Position numbers and translations under genes: made by a program. This document shows, piece after piece, positions 17,416-25,257 of a stretch of 64,000 nucleotides of DNA. The notes beneath the pieces are model-generated. The model worked only from the letters and a program-made list of their open reading frames with translations. It made no database searches and had not been told where the DNA came from. Origin of the DNA: Agromyces luteolus (GTDB lineage: Bacteria > Actinomycetota > Actinomycetes > Actinomycetales > Microbacteriaceae); the NCBI RefSeq assembly GCF_009729855.1, contig NZ_WODA01000007.1, forward strand, positions 150,018-214,017. Direction: 5' to 3'. Within the stretch, counting starts at the first letter, position 1. Each line of letters begins with the position of its first letter.

Positions 17416-18101
17416 CCCTCCGCTCCGTCGATGTCGGTCGCCTGCCCGCGAACCAGGGGGAAGGCGTTGATGTGAATCTGCACGGGACGCGACCCGGGCG
17501 ACGGCGTCTTCTTGTAGGCGTCGATGTACTTCTTCAGCACGACGTCGATGTCGGTCACGAGTCCGTGCAGCTGCTCGGGCGTGAGCTTGAGGTTGATCGT
17601 GTCGGAGGTCGCGATGTCGAGCCAGTCACTGCCGAACACCTCCTCGCCCGTGGTCAGGAACTCGCGGAAGTTCTGCTCGCGCGAGCGGAACCACTCGTCT
17701 TCGACCAGCTTGACCGCGAGCCGATCGGCGCTGCCCGGTGGGAGGCTGCGCGCGTCGGGGATCGCGATCGAGCCCGGCCGCCGTTCCCACCAGCGCTCGC
17801 GACCCGTGCCGCGACCCTCGACCTCCTGCACGAGGCCGGCCTTGGCGAGCTGCCGGAGGTGGTAGCTCGTCGCGCCGCTCGATTCGCCGAGTCGCTCGGC
17901 GAGCCCGCTGGCCGTGAACGGGCCGTAGGTCGAGAGCTCGTCGTAGATCTGCACCCTGAGCGGATGCGCCAGGCTCTTCAGGCTCTCGGACGAGAGCACG
18001 TGGTCGATGCCCGGGTGCCGGGTGCTGCTCGGCCACGATTCGAGGTCGTTCGTGCGCTCACCGTCGTTCGTCTGCTCGCCGTCGTTCGTCTGCTCGTCCA
18101 T
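17412..18101 (-). CDS. ArsR-type winged-helix transcriptional regulator
   Basis: The 229-residue protein has an N-terminal low-complexity stretch (repeated TNDGE), a winged helix at about residues 30-105 (SESLKSLAHPLRVQIYDELS, then ERLGESSGATSYHLRQLAKAGL as the recognition region) and a C-terminal helical domain ending in an EQLHGLVTDIDVVLKKY segment. This combination is typical of the larger ArsR-like regulators controlling efflux or stress functions. The ATG at 18101 has TACCTT 6 bases upstream and TTGCAA 17 bp farther, so it is leaderless. Five operator half-sites overlap that promoter, indicating strong autoregulation. Confidence 0.88.
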   Translation of the reverse strand: MDEQTNDGEQTNDGERTNDLESWPSSTRHPGIDHVLSSESLKSLAHPLRVQIYDELSTYGPFTASGLAERLGESSGATSYHLRQLAKAGLVQEVEGRGTGRERWWERRPGSIAIPDARSLPPGSADRLAVKLVEDEWFRSREQNFREFLTTGEEVFGSDWLDIATSDTINLKLTPEQLHGLVTDIDVVLKKYIDAYKKTPSPGSRPVQIHINAFPLVRGQATDIDGAEG

Positions 18102-18103
18102 GA

Positions 18104-18163
18104 TGCAAAGGTATCTCTGCAAAGATCTCTTTGCAAGAGTTTCTTTGCAGCGATTTCTTTGCA
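18104..18163. promoter_or_regulatory. Operator array: five TGCAAAG half-sites phased at 14 bp
   Basis: TGCAAAG occurs at 18104 and 18118. Its complement TCTTTGCA occurs at 18128, 18142 and 18156. Same-orientation copies are exactly 14 bp apart, and the inner pair forms an 18-bp palindrome (18118-18135). The array covers the -35, spacer and -10 of the ArsR-type gene. The AT-rich composition stands out from the surroundings. Confidence 0.8.
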
Positions 18164-18167
18164 GGCG

Positions 18168-18626
18168 TCAGCGGTCGAGCAACGGCCCCACGCGGTAGGG
18201 GATCAGCTCACCCATCGCGAGCGAGGTCTCGGTGCGCTCGACCCCCTCGATCGCGAGGATCTCCTCGTCGATGCGGAACAGGTCGTGCGCGTCGCGGCAC
18301 ACGACCCGCACGAGCAGGTCGATCTGCCCCGAGAGGCCGTGCGCCTGGATCACCTCGGGGATCTCGGCGAGCGCCGCGACCACCTCGGAGAGCACCTTCT
18401 GCCGCGCGTGCACCGCGACGAACGCCTCGAGCGGGTAGCCGAGCGGGCTCGGGTCGATGCTCCGCTCGAACGAGAGGAAGGCGCCGGATGCCTCGAGCCG
18501 CGCCATGCGCGCCTGGACCGTGTTCCGGCTCATCCGCAGCCGTTCGGCGAGAGCGACGACCGTCGCCCGCGGATCGGCCGCGAGGGCCCTGAGCAGTGCG
18601 CGGTCGACGGGGTCGTAGCCGGTCAT
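18168..18626 (-). CDS. Lrp/AsnC family regulator
   Basis: The 152-residue protein has the Lrp layout: an N-terminal helix-turn-helix (VALAERLRMSRNTVQARMARLEASG) and a C-terminal RAM effector domain (FVAVHARQKVLSEVVAALAE through VERTETSLAMGE). It is transcribed divergently from the branched-chain oxoacid dehydrogenase operon, so it probably senses a branched-chain amino acid and controls that operon, as BkdR-type Lrp proteins do. TAACGT lies 8 bases before the ATG at 18626, and no Shine-Dalgarno sequence is present. Confidence 0.9.
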   Translation of the reverse strand: MTGYDPVDRALLRALAADPRATVVALAERLRMSRNTVQARMARLEASGAFLSFERSIDPSPLGYPLEAFVAVHARQKVLSEVVAALAEIPEVIQAHGLSGQIDLLVRVVCRDAHDLFRIDEEILAIEGVERTETSLAMGELIPYRVGPLLDR

Positions 18627-18672
18627 ACCGCCACACGTTAGCACCGACATCCGGCCTGTCACCATGCAACAT

Positions 18673-18699
18673 GCTCAACACGATCATCGTTGCTTGAGC
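18673..18699. promoter_or_regulatory. Putative Lrp operator in the lrp/bkd divergent region
   Basis: A 27-bp interrupted palindrome has outer arms GCTCAA and TTGAGC (18673-18678 and 18694-18699) and a near-palindromic ACGATCATCGT core. It lies midway between the divergent Lrp and E1-alpha genes. Confidence 0.55.
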
Positions 18700-18792
18700 C
18701 GAATGCCAGATCGTCGTACCCTTCGAGTACCCGGCATCGGCGCCGGTGCGAGGCTGCCCACAAGGCGGCCGAGCCGACACGGAGGTTCGACG

Positions 18793-19920
18793 ATGACCCC
18801 TTCCGACCGAGAGGCGACCGGGCTGCTGACCCGCCCCGACGACCTCGTCCGACTCCTCGACGCGACCGGCCGTCGCCACGCGAACCCCGAGTTCGATCCG
18901 TGGGTCGCCGACGTCGACGTCGATGCCCTGGTCGACCTGCACCGCGAGATGGTCGTGGTCCGCCGGCTCGACGCCGAGGCCACCGCCCTGCAGCGCCAGG
19001 GCGAGCTCGCCCTGTGGCCCCCGCTCGCCGGACAGGAGGCCGCGCAGATCGGCTCGGCGCGCGCCCTGCACGACGACGACTTCGTGTTCTCCAGCTACCG
19101 CGAGCACGCCATCGCATGGCTCCGCGGTGTCCGCCCCGACGAGCTGCTGAGCGTCTGGCGCGGCGCGGCGGCGTCCGGGTGGGACCCGTACGAGAAGCGG
19201 ATGGCGATCCCCAACATCATCATCGGCGCGCAGTCGCTGCACGCCGTCGGCTGGGCGATGGGCGCGAAGTGGGAGGCCTCGAGCGCCGCCTCGATCGCGT
19301 ACTTCGGCGACGGCGCGACGAGCGAGGGCGACGTCAACGAGGCGCTCGTGTTCGCCTCGAGCTTCGACGCGCCCGTCGTGTTCTTCTGCCAGAACAACGG
19401 GTGGGCGATCTCCGAGCCCGTCGGCCTGCAGTCGAAGCAGCCGCTCGCGCGCCGCGCCGACGGCTTCGGCATGCCCGGCATCCGGGTCGACGGCAACGAC
19501 GTGCTCGCCGTGCTCGCGGTCACCCGCTGGGCGCTCGACCGCGCCCGCCGCGGCGAGGGCCCCGCGTTCATCGAGGCCGTCACCTACCGCATGGGCCCGC
19601 ACACCACGGCCGACGACCCGAAGCGCTACCGCACCGACGACGACCTCGCCGAGTGGCGCGAGCGCGACCCGATCACGCGGTTGCACGCCTTCCTCGCGGC
19701 ATCCGGCGCCGACATGGAGGCCGTCGACGCCGACGCGAAGGCCGCCGCCGACCGCGCCGCGGCCGAGCTGCGCGCCGGGATCACCGCGATCCCCGACCCG
19801 GAGCCCATGAGCGTGTTCGACCACGTGTACGCCGAGCCGAACAGCCACCTCGAGCGCCAGCGCGACCGCTACGCGCGGTACCTGGCGATGTTCGACGAGA
19901 GCGCGGAGGGCGCCCGATGA
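18793..19920 (+). CDS. bkdA: Branched-chain 2-oxoacid dehydrogenase E1 component, alpha subunit
   Basis: The 375-residue protein contains the thiamine-diphosphate-binding region IAYFGDGATSEGDVNEALVFASSFDAPV followed by VFFCQNNGWAIS, and the alpha-subunit signatures LHREMVVVRRLDAEA and YRMGPHTTADDPKRYR (phosphorylation-loop equivalent). It decarboxylates 2-oxoacids such as 4-methyl-2-oxopentanoate. The ATG at 18793 follows CGGAGG. The ATGA overlap with the beta subunit ensures paired synthesis. Annotation as pyruvate-type E1 is possible, but the adjacent leucine genes favour branched-chain substrates. Confidence 0.9.
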   Translation: MTPSDREATGLLTRPDDLVRLLDATGRRHANPEFDPWVADVDVDALVDLHREMVVVRRLDAEATALQRQGELALWPPLAGQEAAQIGSARALHDDDFVFSSYREHAIAWLRGVRPDELLSVWRGAAASGWDPYEKRMAIPNIIIGAQSLHAVGWAMGAKWEASSAASIAYFGDGATSEGDVNEALVFASSFDAPVVFFCQNNGWAISEPVGLQSKQPLARRADGFGMPGIRVDGNDVLAVLAVTRWALDRARRGEGPAFIEAVTYRMGPHTTADDPKRYRTDDDLAEWRERDPITRLHAFLAASGADMEAVDADAKAAADRAAAELRAGITAIPDPEPMSVFDHVYAEPNSHLERQRDRYARYLAMFDESAEGAR

Positions 19921-20927
19921 CGACCATCACCTTCGGCAAGGCCATCAACGAGGGGCTCCGCCGTGCGCTCGCCGACGACGACACGGTCGTGCTGATGGGC
20001 GAGGACATCGGCACCCTCGGCGGCGTGTTCCGCATCACCGACGGCCTCAAGGCCGAGTTCGGCGAGCACCGCGTGGTCGACACGCCCCTCTCCGAGGCGG
20101 GCATCGTCGGCACGGCCGTCGGGCTCGCTTACCGCGGGTTCCGCCCCGTCGTCGAGATCCAGTTCGACGGGTTCGTCTACCCCGCGTTCGACCAGATCGT
20201 CGCGCAGGTCGCGAAGCTCCACTACCGTTCGCGCGGAACGGTGCGCATGCCCATGGTCATCCGCATCCCGTTCGGCGGCGGCATCGGCGCCGCCGAGCAC
20301 CACTCCGAGTCGCCCGAGGCGTACTTCACGCACACCGCGGGCCTGCGCGTCATCGCGTGCTCGAACCCCGCCGACGCCTACGTGATGATCCGGCAGGCGA
20401 TCGCGAGCGACGACCCCGTGGTCTTCCTCGAACCGAAGCGCCGGTACCACGTCAAGGGCGAGGTCGACCTCGAGGCGAACCTGGCCGACGCACGACCCAT
20501 GGGCGTCGCGACGACGGTCGCGGCCGGCGACGACGTCACGCTCGTCACGTACGGGGCGCTCGTGCAGACCGCGAAGGATGCCGCGACCGCCGCCGCGGAG
20601 GACGACGTGTCGATCGAGGTCATCGACCTGCGCTCGCTCGCGCCCGTCGACTACGCGACGATCGAGGCATCCGTGCGCCGCACGGGCCGGCTCGTCGTCG
20701 CGCACGAGGCCGGCGAGCAGGGCGGCGTCGGCGCCGAGATCGCCGCGTCGATCACCGAGCGCTGCTTCGACTTCCTCGAGGCCGCGCCGGTCCGCGTGAC
20801 GGGGCACGACATCCCGTACCCGCCGGCGAAGCTCGAGCAGTACCACCTGCCCGACCTCGACCGCATCCTCGACGGCGTCGACCGCGCCCTCGGCCGGCCG
20901 AACTCGCTCTCGGAGGTGGACGCGTGA
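19917..20927 (+). CDS. bkdB: Branched-chain 2-oxoacid dehydrogenase E1 component, beta subunit
   Basis: The 336-residue protein begins MTTITFGKAINEGLRRALAD and has E1-beta hallmarks: VVLMGEDIGTLGGVFRITDGL, RVVDTPLSEAGIVGTAVGLA, the PFGGGIGAAEHHSESPEA histidine region and a transketolase C-terminal domain (IEVIDLRSLAPVDYATI). It pairs with the alpha subunit to form the alpha2beta2 decarboxylase. It overlaps both neighbours by 4 bp, so all three dehydrogenase genes are coupled. Confidence 0.94.
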   Translation: MTTITFGKAINEGLRRALADDDTVVLMGEDIGTLGGVFRITDGLKAEFGEHRVVDTPLSEAGIVGTAVGLAYRGFRPVVEIQFDGFVYPAFDQIVAQVAKLHYRSRGTVRMPMVIRIPFGGGIGAAEHHSESPEAYFTHTAGLRVIACSNPADAYVMIRQAIASDDPVVFLEPKRRYHVKGEVDLEANLADARPMGVATTVAAGDDVTLVTYGALVQTAKDAATAAAEDDVSIEVIDLRSLAPVDYATIEASVRRTGRLVVAHEAGEQGGVGAEIAASITERCFDFLEAAPVRVTGHDIPYPPAKLEQYHLPDLDRILDGVDRALGRPNSLSEVDA

Positions 20928-22369
20928 GCACCATCCGCGACTTCGCGCTGCCCGATCTCGGCGAGGGACTCACCGAGTCGGAGATCGTGGCCTGGCGCGT
21001 CCAGGTCGGCGATCACGTCGAGCTCAACCAGATCATCGCCGACGTCGAGACCGCCAAGGCCGTCGTCGAGCTGCCGTCGCCGTTCGAAGGCACCGTCACC
21101 GCGCTGCACGCGGCCGAGGGCGAGACCGTGAACGTCGGCGAGAAGCTGTTCTCGTGCGACACCGGCGGGCCGGGCGATGCGCCGGCGGCTGCGACCCCTG
21201 TCGAGACGGATGCCGCGGCCGCGGCGTCGACGTCGGCGGCGACCGGCCCGGCGGAGGCGCAGGAACCGGCTTCCGCCTCCGCCGAGCCCGCCGAGGCGCG
21301 CGAGCCCACGCTCGTCGGCTACGGCGCGGGCGCCGAGCGCGGCCCGAAGCGGCGGCCGCGCCGGCTCGGCGGCGCCGCGCTCAGCGACGACCTCGTCCCG
21401 GCACCGCCCGAGCACGACCGCATCGAACCCGACACGGCGACGCATCCGCGCGGCAACGGCGACGGCACCGGCCGCGGCGAGCGGCCGCGATCGACGCCGC
21501 CCGTGCGCAAGCTCGCGCGCGACCTCGGGGTCGACCTCGAACAGGTCGTCGGCACGGGCGAACGCGGGCTCATCACGCGGTCCGACGTCGAGGCCGCGGC
21601 ATCCGCGACCGCGAGCACGCCGCAGCAACCCGTGTCGCAGCCCACGCACGGTGCCCGCGAGGCCGCGTCCACCGAGACCCGCGTCCCCATCAAGGGCGTG
21701 CGCAAGCACACCGCGGCGGCGATGGTCCGGAGCGCCTTCACCGCGCCGCACGTCACGGAGTTCCTCACGGTCGACGTGACCGCGACGATGGAACTGCTCG
21801 CCGGCATCCGCGCGGATCGCGCGTACGCGGGCCGCAAGGTGACCCCGCTCACGGTCGTCGCCAAGGCGCTCTGCATCGCCGCGGCCCGTACGCCCGAGGT
21901 GAACTCGCGGTGGGACGAGGAGGCCCAGGAGATCGTGCGCTTCGGCCACGTGAACCTCGGCATCGCCGCGGCGACCGAGCGCGGGCTCGTCGTGCCGAAC
22001 GTCAAGGGCGCCGAGCGGATGACGCTCATCGAACTCGCCGACGCGATCGCCTCGCTCGCCGACACGGCGCGCGCCGGGCGCACCGCGCCGGCCGACCTCA
22101 CGGGCGGCACGATCTCGATCACGAACATCGGCGTCTTCGGGATCGACGCCGGCACGCCGATCCTGAACCCGGGGGAGGCGGCGATCCTCGCGATGGGCGC
22201 GGTGCGCCGGACCCCGTGGGAGCACCGCGGCGAGATCGCGCTCCGCGACGTCATGACGCTCTCGCTCTCGTTCGACCACCGCCTGGTCGACGGCGAGCAG
22301 GGCTCGCGCTTCCTCGCCGACGTCGGGCGGATCCTCCGCGAGCCGGGCCTCGCGCTCACGATGGCCTGA
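20924..22369 (+). CDS. bkdC: Branched-chain 2-oxoacid dehydrogenase E2 component (dihydrolipoyl acyltransferase)
   Basis: The 481-residue protein has, in order, one lipoyl domain with Lys45 in VETAKAVVEL, an Ala/Pro linker (about 85-185), an E3-binding domain (PPVRKLARDLGVDLEQVVGT, about 190-225) and a catalytic acyltransferase domain with the C-terminal SFDHRLVDGEQGSRF (His and Asp of HxxxDG). It transfers the acyl group to CoA. The GTG at 20924 overlaps the E1-beta stop. No E3 (lipoamide dehydrogenase) gene is present, so E3 must be shared from elsewhere. Confidence 0.94.
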   Translation: MSTIRDFALPDLGEGLTESEIVAWRVQVGDHVELNQIIADVETAKAVVELPSPFEGTVTALHAAEGETVNVGEKLFSCDTGGPGDAPAAATPVETDAAAAASTSAATGPAEAQEPASASAEPAEAREPTLVGYGAGAERGPKRRPRRLGGAALSDDLVPAPPEHDRIEPDTATHPRGNGDGTGRGERPRSTPPVRKLARDLGVDLEQVVGTGERGLITRSDVEAAASATASTPQQPVSQPTHGAREAASTETRVPIKGVRKHTAAAMVRSAFTAPHVTEFLTVDVTATMELLAGIRADRAYAGRKVTPLTVVAKALCIAAARTPEVNSRWDEEAQEIVRFGHVNLGIAAATERGLVVPNVKGAERMTLIELADAIASLADTARAGRTAPADLTGGTISITNIGVFGIDAGTPILNPGEAAILAMGAVRRTPWEHRGEIALRDVMTLSLSFDHRLVDGEQGSRFLADVGRILREPGLALTMA

Positions 22370-22433
22370 GCCGACGGGAGGAGGTTCCGGGTCGGGGGTG
22401 GCGGCTCGTCCGGCGAGCGAGCACCATGGCCGC

Positions 22434-22742
22434 ATGGACGAGCACACCCCGCTGTCCCGGGCGGATGTCGCGGCCGACCTCGACGGCACGGGATTCCGAC
22501 ACGACGGCGAGCGCCTGATCGCGGAATTCCGCACTGCGGATTTCGCGGCCGCGGTGCGGCTGCTCGACGCCGTCGCGGCCGAGGCGGATGCGATGAATCA
22601 TCATCCCGACGTGCGCCTCGGGTGGGGTCGCATCGAATTCGATCTCCTCTCGCACGACGTCGGCGGCGTCACGGCGAGGGATGTCGCGCTCGCGCGGCGG
22701 ATCGGCGAGATCGCGGCCCGGCAGGGCGCGACGCTCGGGTGA
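22434..22742 (+). CDS. Pterin-4a-carbinolamine dehydratase
   Basis: The 102-residue protein has family length and the active-site signature EADAMNHHPDVRLGWGRIEF, followed by SHDVGGVTARDVALAR. It dehydrates 4a-hydroxytetrahydrobiopterin, recycling the cofactor of aromatic amino acid hydroxylases. It lies 64 bp after the oxoacid dehydrogenase operon. The ATG at 22434 has CACCAT 6 bases upstream and no Shine-Dalgarno sequence, so it may have its own leaderless transcript. No pterin-dependent hydroxylase is visible nearby. Confidence 0.9.
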   Translation: MDEHTPLSRADVAADLDGTGFRHDGERLIAEFRTADFAAAVRLLDAVAAEADAMNHHPDVRLGWGRIEFDLLSHDVGGVTARDVALARRIGEIAARQGATLG

Positions 22743-22978
22743 TCCCGCGGTCGCCCTGGATGCCTCCGAGGACGATTCCCCGCGGCGACCGTGCATTGCG
22801 CGCCGAAAGGCGAATTCGGGCGTGCGCACGGCCGCGCGAATTGCAGGAAAGGTCGGTGCGCCGAAGAATTCTCCACATCCGTCGGGAATGTGCGCAATTC
22901 CAATGGATTCGTAATTATGCTCGGAATAGCCCGTTCCCAGAGAATCCCGCGGAACCACCGCAGAAATGGAAGTGCACA
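22743..22978. other. AT-enriched lsr2 upstream region
   Basis: This 236-bp stretch has no gene and is clearly richer in A/T than its surroundings. GAATTC or AATTC/AATTG words recur (near 22811, 22837, 22864, 22894, with more in the end of the preceding gene near 22484 and 22632), plus GTAATTAT just before the leader. Lsr2 binds AT-rich DNA, so these are candidate autoregulatory sites. No confident -10/-35 pair was singled out. Confidence 0.5.
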
Positions 22979-23302
22979 ATGGCAAAGCGCGTGGTCGAGA
23001 CGCTCATCGACGACCTCGACGGCAGCGACGCCGACCGGACCCTCTCATTCGCATTCGACGGCGACCAGTACGCGATCGACCTCTCCTCGAAAAACATCGA
23101 GAAGTTCGAGGCGGCGCTCGCGCCCTACGTCGGCGCGGCACGCAAGACCGCGGGTCGCGGCGGCGCCTCACGTCGTCGCGGCGCCTCCGCGGGAGGCGGC
23201 GACACCAAGGACGCGCGCGAGTGGCTCCGCGCCAACGGCCACCAGGTGTCCGACCGCGGCCGGATCCCCGCGCCGCTCATGGAGCTCTACCGCAACCGCT
23301 GA
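22979..23302 (+). CDS. lsr2: Lsr2-like nucleoid-associated protein
   Basis: The 107-residue protein starts MAKRVVETLIDDLDGSDADR and contains the N-terminal dimerisation beta-sheet region (TLSFAFDGDQYAIDLSSKNIEKFE), a basic Gly/Arg linker and a C-terminal DNA-binding part with the minor-groove RGR motif in SDRGRIPAPLMELY. Lsr2 bridges AT-rich DNA and silences acquired genes, the actinobacterial counterpart of H-NS. Its own upstream region is AT-rich, which suggests autoregulation. Confidence 0.95.
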   Translation: MAKRVVETLIDDLDGSDADRTLSFAFDGDQYAIDLSSKNIEKFEAALAPYVGAARKTAGRGGASRRRGASAGGGDTKDAREWLRANGHQVSDRGRIPAPLMELYRNR

Positions 23303-23327
23303 GGAACGACGCCCGCCCGCGGCATCC

Positions 23328-23813
23328 TCACCGGAGGACGAACTCGATCTCCTCGATCTCCTCGCCGCGGGCGTTGGCGTAGTCGTGATCGCGGCCCACC
23401 TCGACGAACCCGAGCTTGCCGAGCACGGCGACGGATGCCGCGTTGTCGGCCGCGGCCCGCGCGCGCACGGGCCGCGGCTGCGTGTCGAGGAACAGCCGCA
23501 GCGCGCGGGTGGCGATCCCGCGACCCCAGTGCTCCCGATCGATCCAGTACGTGATCTCGGGCATGCCCGTGTCGGCGTCGATCCACCGCGCCACGCTGCC
23601 CACGATCGTGCCGTCGCTGCGAACGGTCCTCGCGTCGTAGTCGGGACGGTCCGCGAACCGGGCGACGTGCGCGTCGTACGCGGCGCGGTCCGACGGATCG
23701 GCCGCCGTGAACGCGGCCATGCGATTCGCCTCGGGATCGAGTTGGATGCGGAACAGCTCGTCGCGGTCGCCGGCGCGGATCGCGCGCAGGGTCACGACGT
23801 GAGGCTCGACCAT
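23328..23813 (-). CDS. GNAT family N-acetyltransferase
   Basis: The 161-residue protein has GNAT features: an N-terminal VTLRAIRAGDRDELFRI, ITYWIDREHWGRGIATRALRLF (acetyl-CoA-binding Q/RxxGxG/A variant) and NAASVAVLGKLGFVEVGRDHD. It resembles the RimJ/RimL-like subgroup. The target is unknown. The ATG at 23813 has GGAGG 8 bases upstream. The gene overlaps the end of the upstream TetR gene by 22 bp, so the two are co-transcribed. Confidence 0.87.
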   Translation of the reverse strand: MVEPHVVTLRAIRAGDRDELFRIQLDPEANRMAAFTAADPSDRAAYDAHVARFADRPDYDARTVRSDGTIVGSVARWIDADTGMPEITYWIDREHWGRGIATRALRLFLDTQPRPVRARAAADNAASVAVLGKLGFVEVGRDHDYANARGEEIEEIEFVLR

Positions 23814-24388
23814 GCCATGTCCTCCAGGATGCTGCGGACGACTCTGTCCGCGGGTCGGCGCCCATGGATGCGGGCGCTGTGCGGGGTGGAGTTGATCAGT
23901 CCGAAGGCGGCGTGTGCCCGGATGCGCAACTCGGATTCGGCCCGGTCGGGCCTCAGGCGGGCGAGCACGCCCACCCACAGTTCGACGTAGGAGCGCTGCA
24001 GGCGCCGGACGTCGTGCGCGTCGGCGTCGCCGAGGCTGTCGAGGTCGCGGTCCTGCACGCGGATGACGTCGGCGTTCGCGAGCGCGAAGTCGACATGGAA
24101 GCGGATGAGGGCGCGAAGCGCCTCGTCGGGTGCGGCGACTTCCTCGACCGTGCGGTGGCCGCCGTCGAGGAGTCCCTGGCTCGCGTCGACGAGGATGGCG
24201 GCGAGGACCGCGGCCTTGCCGGGGAAGTGCCGGTAGACGGCCGGCCCCGAGACTCCGGCGGCCTGGCCGAGTTCCTCAAGCGTCACACCGGGGTACCCCC
24301 GCTCGGCGAACAGCCGCGCAGCCGCGGCGAGCAGCGCGGCGCGACGGTCGGCCTTGGCGCGACCGCGCTCGGTGAGCGTCTCGGTCAG
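23792..24388 (-). CDS. TetR family regulator, probable repressor of the leucine/acyl-CoA operon (CTG start)
   Basis: The helix-turn-helix is complete only if translation starts upstream of the first in-frame GTG (24286): RRAALLAAAARLFAERGYPG, then VTLEELGQAAGVSGPAVYRHFPGKAAV. The only plausible start is CTG at 24388, which has GGGAGG 6 bases upstream, giving 198 residues. The C-terminal domain resembles acyl-CoA-responsive TetR proteins. An operator at 24407-24430 matches two sites before the operon at 25.9 kb (13-14 of 16 bases), so this protein is the best candidate regulator of that operon. An MBL gene upstream may read through into it. Confidence 0.85.
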   Translation of the reverse strand: MTETLTERGRAKADRRAALLAAAARLFAERGYPGVTLEELGQAAGVSGPAVYRHFPGKAAVLAAILVDASQGLLDGGHRTVEEVAAPDEALRALIRFHVDFALANADVIRVQDRDLDSLGDADAHDVRRLQRSYVELWVGVLARLRPDRAESELRIRAHAAFGLINSTPHSARIHGRRPADRVVRSILEDMAWSSLTS

Positions 24389-24406
24389 GGGGCACCTCCC
24401 GGGGCA

Positions 24407-24430
24407 TTCGGTGAATGCACACTAACCGAA
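24407..24430. promoter_or_regulatory. Operator of the TetR gene, shared with the leucine operon
   Basis: An inverted repeat with arms TTCGGT (24407-24412) and ACCGAA (24425-24430) contains the 16-mer GTGAATGCACACTAAC (24411-24426). It differs at three positions from the site at 25871-25886 read on the minus strand. Confidence 0.7.
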
Positions 24431-24468
24431 CGACACGCGGGTGGCAAGCACGCGAGGCCGGCCGAGCC

Positions 24469-25200
24469 TCAGCGCACGGATGCCGCAGCGGCCTCCCGCA
24501 CGAGCCGGACGGCTTCGGCGGCGCCGTGGTTCCAGGGCGTGCCGTGGCCGGGGAGCACCCACGTGGCATCCGTCGCCGCCAGCCGGTCGAGCGAGTCGAG
24601 CGCGGCGTCGGGCGCGTCGGTGAACGGCGCGGGCTGCGGTCCGCGCCGCCCCGTGAGCACATGGCGTGTGGTGAGCGCGTCGCCCACGGCGATCGCGTCG
24701 AACGCGGGGGAGTGCACGGCGATGCTGCCGGGCGAGTGGCCCGGCATCGCGATGATCTCGGGCGAGCCCGGGAGGTCGGCGAGGCGTTCGCCGCCCTCGA
24801 GCGTGCGGGCGTCGGTGAGGTACTCGGTCTTCGCCCCGCCCTTGCCGAGCGCGTACGCGAAGAAGCGGACGACGGGCCACGGGCGGACGCCGCGGCCGAA
24901 CGAGGTCGCGGGCTTGTCGCCGCCCTTCGCGCGGTCGAGGTCGGCGGTGTGGACGTAGACGGGAACGCCGTGGTCGCGCCGGAGGCGCTCGGCGAAGCCG
25001 AGGTGGTCGGTGTCGCCGTGCGTGAGGATGATCGCGCGCACGTCGTCGATCGTGAGGTCGGCGTCGGCGAGCTCGGCGAGCAGGTCGCCGTAGTGGCCGG
25101 CGAGGCCGGCGTCGACGACGGTGACGCCGCGGTCGTCGATGAAGAGGTAGGACGCGACGATCTCGTTGCCGACGCGCCGGAGTCCCGGTGTGAGTTGCAT
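24469..25200 (-). CDS. MBL-fold metallo-hydrolase
   Basis: The 243-residue protein has the metallo-beta-lactamase fold: FIDDRGVTVVDAGLAGHYGD, the metal motif ILTHGDTDHLGFAERL, MPGHSPGSIAVH and a late LPGHGTPW. The usual HxHxDH is HGDTDH here, with Asp replacing the second His, a variation known in several MBL subfamilies. Hydrolysis of a small ester, lactone or thioester is likely. It is divergent from the TetR gene at 25258, which probably controls it. Confidence 0.87.
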   Translation of the reverse strand: MQLTPGLRRVGNEIVASYLFIDDRGVTVVDAGLAGHYGDLLAELADADLTIDDVRAIILTHGDTDHLGFAERLRRDHGVPVYVHTADLDRAKGGDKPATSFGRGVRPWPVVRFFAYALGKGGAKTEYLTDARTLEGGERLADLPGSPEIIAMPGHSPGSIAVHSPAFDAIAVGDALTTRHVLTGRRGPQPAPFTDAPDAALDSLDRLAATDATWVLPGHGTPWNHGAAEAVRLVREAAAASVR

Positions 25201-25213
25201 GAAGGCTACGATA

Positions 25214-25244
25214 CATAGCTATGATGGCTAGTGTCAATAGCCAT
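25214..25244. promoter_or_regulatory. Two palindromes in the MBL/TetR divergent promoter
   Basis: CATAGCTATG (25214-25223) is a perfect 10-bp palindrome. ATGGCTA (25224-25230) and TAGCCAT (25238-25244) form a 21-bp palindrome with a 7-bp spacer. A TATGAT -10 for the rightward TetR gene (25220-25225) lies across the two. This is the expected layout for an autoregulating TetR. Confidence 0.65.
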
Positions 25245-25257
25245 GGAGGAGGCGGTC

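Noticed and set aside
18104..18163. Phased TGCAAAG copies as a possible origin or iteron array
   Set aside because: They overlap a good promoter and the start of a DNA-binding regulator gene, no replication gene is nearby, and an operator is the simpler reading.
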